Source: Diospyros lotus
Lineage: Eukaryota > Streptophyta > Magnoliopsida > Ericales > Ebenaceae
Direction: 5' to 3'
DNA length: 64,000 nucleotides
Assembly: GCF_014633365.1 (NCBI RefSeq)
Contig: NC_068352.1
Span: 28,057,310-28,121,309, forward strand
Shown: positions 59,401 through 64,000 of the stretch, piece by piece
How the letters are laid out: each line of letters starts with the position of its first letter
Numbering within the stretch: the first letter of the stretch is position 1
Notes under the pieces: model-generated
Seen by the model: the letters and a program-made list of their open reading frames with translations, nothing else
What the model was told of the DNA's origin: nothing
Database searches by the model: none
Translations under genes and position numbers: made by a program

Positions 59401-61988
59401 TAAGTCCAACACAGGTAGTACCCAAAAAGTCTGGAGTCACTGTTGTAAAAAATGAGAACAATGAACTGATTCCCACGCGCATCCAGACAGGATGGCGTAT
59501 GTGCATTGATTATAGAAAGCTCAATTCTGTGACAAGAAAAGATCATTTTCCTTTGCCTTTCTTGGATCAAGTTCTGGAGAGAATAGCAGGCCAAGCCTAC
59601 TATTGTTTCTTAGATGGCTACTCAGGGTACAATCAGATAGAAATTGCACTAGAAGATCAAGAGAAGACAACTTTCACATGTCCATTTGGGACATTTGCAT
59701 ACAGGCGCATGCCATTTGGGTTATGCAATGCTCCAGCCACCTTTCAAAGGTGTATGATGAGCATTTTCAGTGAAATGGTTGAGCAGATTGTTGAAGTATT
59801 TATGGATGACTTTTCTGTTTATGGAAGTAACTTTGAGGCCTGTTTGGAGAATCTGAAAAAGGTTTTAGCAAGATGTGAGGAAACAAATCTGATACTCAAT
59901 TGGGAAAAATGTCACTTCATGGTGAAACAGGGCATAGTCTTGGGGCACATCGTTTCATCTAGGGGGATCGAGGTAGACAGGTCAAAAATTGAAACAATTC
60001 AAAAACTCCCCATCCCTAGGAATGTGAAAGACATCAGAAGTTTTTTGGGACATGCAGGGTTTTATAGGAGATTCATTGCTTCCTTTAGCACCATAACAAG
60101 ACCCTTGTGCCATTTGTTGTCTCAAGATGTTCCGTTTGAATGGAGTCCTGCCTGTCAAAATGCTTTTGATAAATTGAAAGATGCACTCATTTCAGCACCT
60201 ATCATTCAGTCCCCTGATTGGTCCCTCCCGTTTGAACTTATGTGCGATGCTAGTGATTACGCGGTAGGAGCTGTGTTAGGGCAGAGGAAGGATAAGAAAC
60301 CTCATGTGATATATTATGCTAGCAAAACTCTTAATGAGGCACAAAATAATTACACCACTACAGAGAAAGAGTTACTAGCAGTTGTCTTTGTCCTGGACAA
60401 GTTTCGATCTTACCTCGTAGGGTCACTAGTGATCATTTTTACTGATCACGCTGCTCTGAAGTATTTGTTCACAAAGCAAGATGCAAAACCCCGTCTGCTC
60501 CGATGGATCTTACTCCTGCAAGAGTTCAACATTGAAATTAGAGACAAGAAGGGAGTAGAAAATATGGTGGCTGACCATTTGTCAAGGATTCCAAGTCAAG
60601 ATCTCACACAATTTGATGAACCAATTCATGACAATTTCCCTGATGAGCAACTGTTTAAAGTGAATGTTATTCGTGCATCATCTGTTGTCCCTTGGTATGC
60701 CGACATTGCGAACTACCTGGCAACTGGTCTGATCCCAGACCATTGGAGTAAGCAAGATAGGCATAAATTCTTCAGAAAAGTCAGAACCTTCTTTTGGGAT
60801 GAGCCCTACCTCTTCAAGTATTGTCCTGACCAAATCATCCGTAGATGCATACCCGATCATGAGCAACAAAGTGTCATCAATTTCAGTCATACTCTTGCAT
60901 GTGGAGGCCATTTTTCTGTCAAGAAAACAGTTGCAAAAATTTTTCAGAGTGGATTTTATTGACCGACACTGTTCAAGGATGTGTACAAGTTCTGTTCAAA
61001 TTGCAATCGATGTCAAAGGTTAGGAAGTCTGTCAAGGAGAAACATGATGCCATTACATCCGATCCAAGTGTTAGAAGTTTTTGACTGTTGGGGTATGGAT
61101 TTTATGGGCCCATTTGTCAATTCATTTGGTCATGAATATATCTTACTTGCTGTTGACTATGTGTCCAAATGGGTAGAAGCAATCCCGGCCAGAACAAATG
61201 ACCATAGGACTGTCGTGAAATTTTTGAAAGAAAACATATTCAGTCGATTTGGGATGCCACGAGCAATCATCAGTGATGGGGGTTCCCATTTTTGTAATAA
61301 AGTTGTGGCAGGATTAATGAAGAAATATGGTGTACTGCATAAGGTTGCAACACCATACCATCCCCAAACCAATGGTCAAGCCGAGCTAGCCAATAGGGAG
61401 ATTAAGCGCATATTGGAAAAGACTGTTGCTGCTAATCGTAAGGATTGGTCCTTAAGACTAGTAGACGCTCTTTGGGCGTACAGGACAGCTTACAAAACAA
61501 TTTTGGGAATGTCTCCCTATAGGCTAGTATACGGTAAATCTTGTCATTTGCCAGTGAAAATTGAGCATAAAGCATATTGGGCAATTCATAAGATCAACAA
61601 GAGTCTAACTGAAGCAGGCTTATCCAGGAAGCTCCAATTGAATGAACTTGAGGAAATTCAGAATGAAGCATTTGAAAATGCACGATTGGCCAAGGTTCAC
61701 ATGAAAGAGTTACATGATCGGCACATCATTCGAAAAAGCTTTCAGGTAGGGCAACGGGTACTCTTGTATGATTCTCGATTGCATCTATTCCCAGGAAAAT
61801 TGAAGTCTCGATGGGTCGGCCCCTTTGTAATCAAGTCCATCTCAGGATATGGGGCATTTGAGATAGAAAATCCGGAGTCAGGACAGCTTCTAACAGTCAA
61901 TGGTCATAGGTTGAAACCATACCAGGGTAGTGTTGAGGAGAATGAAGGAGTTGTGGATTTAGATGATCCATCATCATCTGATGAGTAG
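56490..61988 (+). pseudogene. Athila-type gag-pol polyprotein of element B, four premature stops
   Basis: One frame of 1833 codons from ATG 56490 (MILRSGK) to TAG 61986. Gag capsid region from about codon 85, zinc knuckle CAVCDATDHSTEEC at about 308-321, protease LLDLGASVNLLP near 665-676, reverse transcriptase with FMDD near 1104-1107, RNase H (CDASDYAVG), then integrase with the zinc cysteines intact (CSNCNRC) and the DDE core ([30 protein letters not shown]). Stops are at 56787-56789 (GAA to TAA by comparison with A), 57528-57530 (CAA to TAA), 58533-58535 (CAG to TAG) and 60960-60962 (TGG to TGA). No frameshifts. The reverse transcriptase, RNase H and first part of integrase are open from 58536 to 60959. 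Confidence 0.95.
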
Positions 61989-62780
61989 GGAAAGTTTCCT
62001 ATCGTCTGGGAATCTGACGTTAAAAGACCACCTTTCCATTTAGGTTAAATGGATGTTTATAGATCTGAAAAAAATAAAAATAAAAAAAATAAAAAAAAAT
62101 TAAATAAAAAAAAAGAAAAAAATAAAATAAAATAAAAATAAAATAAAATAATAAAGAATTATATATATAAGTTGTTCATTTTCTGCATTACTTAATTAAC
62201 TTTGATTCAAATAGTGTTTCTCTGTGTGCAGTCTAAATAAAATTTTTTTGCATACGAGTTCATGCATTGAAGACCACCAGGTATGCCTATCTTCTATCCT
62301 TTTATTGTCGATTGAGGACAATGCGCAATTTAAGTTGGGGGTAAGGTGTACTTGATTTTATTGGTGTTTGAAACTGATCTTGATTTTATTGGTGTTTGAA
62401 ACTGATCTATTGTGCAAATAATTTTATTAGACTCGATAATATTGTCTTGTGTGGTATGTATGATTTTATTGGGCCCCTAAAACAAAACATTTATTAAAAA
62501 AAAAAATCAAAAAAAAAATAATAATAATAAGAATAAGAATAAAAAAATTAAAAAATAATAATAAAATAATAATAATAAAAATTTTGAATTGAGAGAGACA
62601 GAATTGACGCTGGTGGTAGCTATCTTTTCTTGGGCAGTGCAATCACACTGCCCTATAAAGGATAAGGCACACTGTCAAATGTTGAAAAATGAGGCACCAA
62701 GCGTTGAAAAAGAGACGCCAAGCATAACCCTGTAATTATGGCATGCCTCGAGCCGAGTGTAAAATAGTGATGGTCATTGC
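61989..62780 (+). other. Spacer between pol and the accessory genes (element B)
   Basis: Non-coding. It has an inverted repeat CCATTTAGGTTAAATGG (62036-62052), A-rich runs (62070-62160, 62490-62580), a duplicated phrase of about 33 bases (62352-62410, TTGATTTTATTGGTGTTTGA twice), a polypurine-like motif CAATTTAAGTTGGGGGTAA (62326-62344), and a GC-richer block at 62600-62780 leading into the candidate promoter. Confidence 0.65.
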
Positions 62781-62810
62781 TCTATAAGAGACTCCATATC
62801 TGTATAAGGC
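62781..62810 (+). promoter_or_regulatory. Candidate internal promoter of the accessory genes (element B)
   Basis: CTATAAGAG at 62782-62790 and TGTATAAGGC at 62801-62810, followed by a pyrimidine-rich stretch (62818-62856). These are identical motifs to element A. The role is inferred from position and composition. Confidence 0.4.
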
Positions 62811-62863
62811 AAGCCACCCTTCTTGAGCTCAGTCTTCTCTCCTTTGTGTTATTCTCCGATCAG

Positions 62864-62985
62864 GTACTCTCATCCCTTTTGTAAAGTTTATAGTTCTTTA
62901 CTTTTTTTCTTAGTATAGTTAAAAAAGAAAAAAAATTGATCTTTATCTCTCAAAAATTCACAAGTACTATCCATCTCTCCCGCAG
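62864..62985 (+). other. Candidate 5'-leader intron (element B)
   Basis: Donor GATCAG|GTACTC at 62863/62864 and acceptor CTCTCCCGCAG|AATG at 62985/62986 bound 122 bases rich in T and A. They are conserved in element A. Confidence 0.45.
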
Positions 62986-62991
62986 AATGAT

Positions 62992-63480
62992 TTGAAAAAA
63001 ATTTATGTTGCTAGGTGTGAAAGACTTAGATTGTTGATGCTTAATAACATCCCTGAAGATATTCGTTGGCTGATCGAAGCAAAAGTTCGATTAGCTGGTG
63101 AAACTTCACCTAGTTTTAAGCATTTTCCAGGCTTAGGGAAGAGTAGTTTTGCGAAGAAAAGAAGAGCGAAAAGAGTGAATGGTTGTTACAAATGTGCTCG
63201 ATGGACCTGTAACACACGATGCAAATCAGTGGGGTTTACGTCCATAAATCGAGAAGATAAAATTAGTTTCATAAAGGATGGACTGAGTAAGGAGTCTCTG
63301 GATGATATCCGATTGACTCTTGAGACGCATCCGTGTGGAATAGTGCAAAGAGAACTTCTTGCTTTATGGACCCAGTTCAGAAGTGACCACCAACGCTATA
63401 GTCTTGGGAATCTGACTAAAAATGACCCTGTTTGCCAATCTATAAGAAAATTGGATGGGAAGCTTATCCCCACTTCATAG
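62992..63480 (+). CDS. Carlavirus-like cysteine-rich nucleic-acid-binding protein (element B)
   Basis: The same frame as 5085-5573 and equal in length. It differs by one residue (threonine instead of alanine at 161). Basic stretch GLGKSSFAKKRRAKR (47-61) and cysteines 65, 68, 73 and 77 are kept. The open stretch begins at TTG 62992 and stays open a little further upstream; the first in-frame ATG is 63037 (codon 16). A two-codon upstream ATG frame (63 bases before, at the exon start after the acceptor: ATGATTTGA, 62987-62995) could lower translation. Related to the carlavirus Carla_C4 family by motif reading. A silencing-related or RNA-binding role inside a retrotransposon is conjecture. Confidence 0.75.
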   Translation: MKKIYVARCERLRLLMLNNIPEDIRWLIEAKVRLAGETSPSFKHFPGLGKSSFAKKRRAKRVNGCYKCARWTCNTRCKSVGFTSINREDKISFIKDGLSKESLDDIRLTLETHPCGIVQRELLALWTQFRSDHQRYSLGNLTKNDPVCQSIRKLDGKLIPTS

Positions 63481-63522
63481 AAAGTGTTTAAGCCGTTTCT
63501 GGACGTAAAACCAGAGGAAGAT

Positions 63523-63627
63523 GTGAGCCACAATCACAACTACTTATACATACGCATGATTTTTGTTTGTATTTATTTCTTGTTGAATTGTTGTATAGCT
63601 ACTTTTGATCGCCAAACTTCTTTTCAG
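63523..63627 (+). other. Candidate intron between the cysteine-rich gene and LOG (element B)
   Basis: Donor GAAGAT|GTGAGC (GT at 63523-63524) and acceptor CTTCTTTTCAG (AG at 63626-63627), 105 bases, T-rich before the acceptor. Joining the 62864 donor directly to this acceptor would place the LOG ATG first on its message. Confidence 0.45.
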
Positions 63628-63647
63628 GACATACAAAAGGAACAAAC

Positions 63648-64000
63648 ATGGAAGGCCAGTTAGTTCGTTGAATCAATACCATATGTGTACTTTGTGGCTC
63701 TCAACTTGGGAGCGATATTTGTTACGCACTTGCAGCGAGCGAACTTGGTAAAAAATTAGGAGAGAAAAAAATTAATTTGGTATATGGAGGGGGAAGTCGT
63801 GGATTGAATGGTTATGTTTCACAAGCTGTACATCTTGGAAATTCATCTGTGGTAGGTATAATGCCAATCCCTTTAGCTGAACCACATATTTCCGGGATTA
63901 CACGCGGTCAACTTATAGAAACGACTTCTATGTCTGAGCGCATGGCTTGTAAGATTTATCAGTCAGATGCCTTCATTGCTTTACCAGGAGGTTTTGGAAC
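63648..64000 (+). pseudogene. LOG: LOG-family gene of element B, early stop, cut by window end
   Basis: The copy corresponding to 4348-4917. It starts MEGQLVR and then has TGA at 63669-63671 where element A has CGA (arginine 8). The downstream frame is otherwise open and reads ICVLCGS, YGGGSRGLNG and MSERMACK up to LPGGFG at the window end. One C-to-T change thus probably inactivates this copy unless translation starts at a later ATG. The remainder lies outside the window. Confidence 0.85.

Larger units (their letters stand above)
54302..64000 (+). mobile_element. Element B: Athila-type Ty3/gypsy retrotransposon, plus strand, 3' end beyond the window
   Basis: A second member of the element A family, in opposite orientation, inserted in the integrase part of a copia element (left flank CAAGG, 54297-54301). 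Order: 5' LTR, tRNA-Asp primer site, gag-pol with four premature stops, spacer, candidate promoter and intron, cysteine-rich gene, candidate intron, LOG frame cut at 64000. Its coding and non-coding parts follow element A closely. The 3' LTR and right target duplication lie outside. Confidence 0.95.

Noticed and set aside
1..64000. CRISPR arrays, tRNA or rRNA genes
   Set aside because: No regularly spaced direct repeats of that type and no cloverleaf or rRNA-like sequence was recognised by eye.

Overview
The window looks like nuclear DNA of a flowering plant, most likely a eudicot. It is AT-rich, packed with nested LTR retrotransposons, DNA transposons and a LINE, and has one intron-containing plant gene. 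No bacterial-type operons, CRISPR arrays or rRNA genes were seen. The only intact ordinary host gene I can support is a nine-exon cellulose synthase-like gene of the CSLH/CSLB group (18825-22796, minus strand).

Layout. 1-18370: an old Mutator-like element (MULE) with a broken mudrA-type transposase (plus strand) and a DUF1985-type reading frame (minus strand). It is split at 633-14085 by a complete Ty3/gypsy Athila-type retrotransposon on the minus strand (element A), with 2-kb LTRs and an exact 5-bp target duplication GCTAC. 18825-22900: the CSLH-like gene and its TATA box. 22900-30700: microsatellites, a MITE, and a hAT-like remnant holding a TRIM-like miniature retroelement, itself split by a solo LTR. 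30991-43000: solo LTRs, a tandem duplication with a SIRE-like copia LTR in one unit, and an AT-rich inverted-repeat element split by nested LTRs. 43600-48385: an L1-type LINE (minus) split by a solo LTR. 48400-54301: a copia element split by a SIRE-like LTR and a solo LTR and cut short by element B. 54302-64000: element B, a second copy of the Athila-type element, plus strand, running off the window.

The most notable content is in the Athila-type family. After gag-pol, where Athila elements often carry an envelope-like frame, both copies carry two non-retroviral reading frames. One encodes a cysteine-rich protein resembling the small nucleic-acid-binding protein of carlaviruses (Carla_C4-like). 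The other is an intronless LOG (LONELY GUY) cytokinin-activating enzyme. Upstream are TATA-like motifs and a candidate 5'-leader intron; a second candidate intron lies between the two frames. The accessory frames are open (one stop in the element B LOG frame), whereas gag-pol has five premature stops in A and four in B.

All calls rest on reading the sequence. No database search, alignment program or expression data was available.
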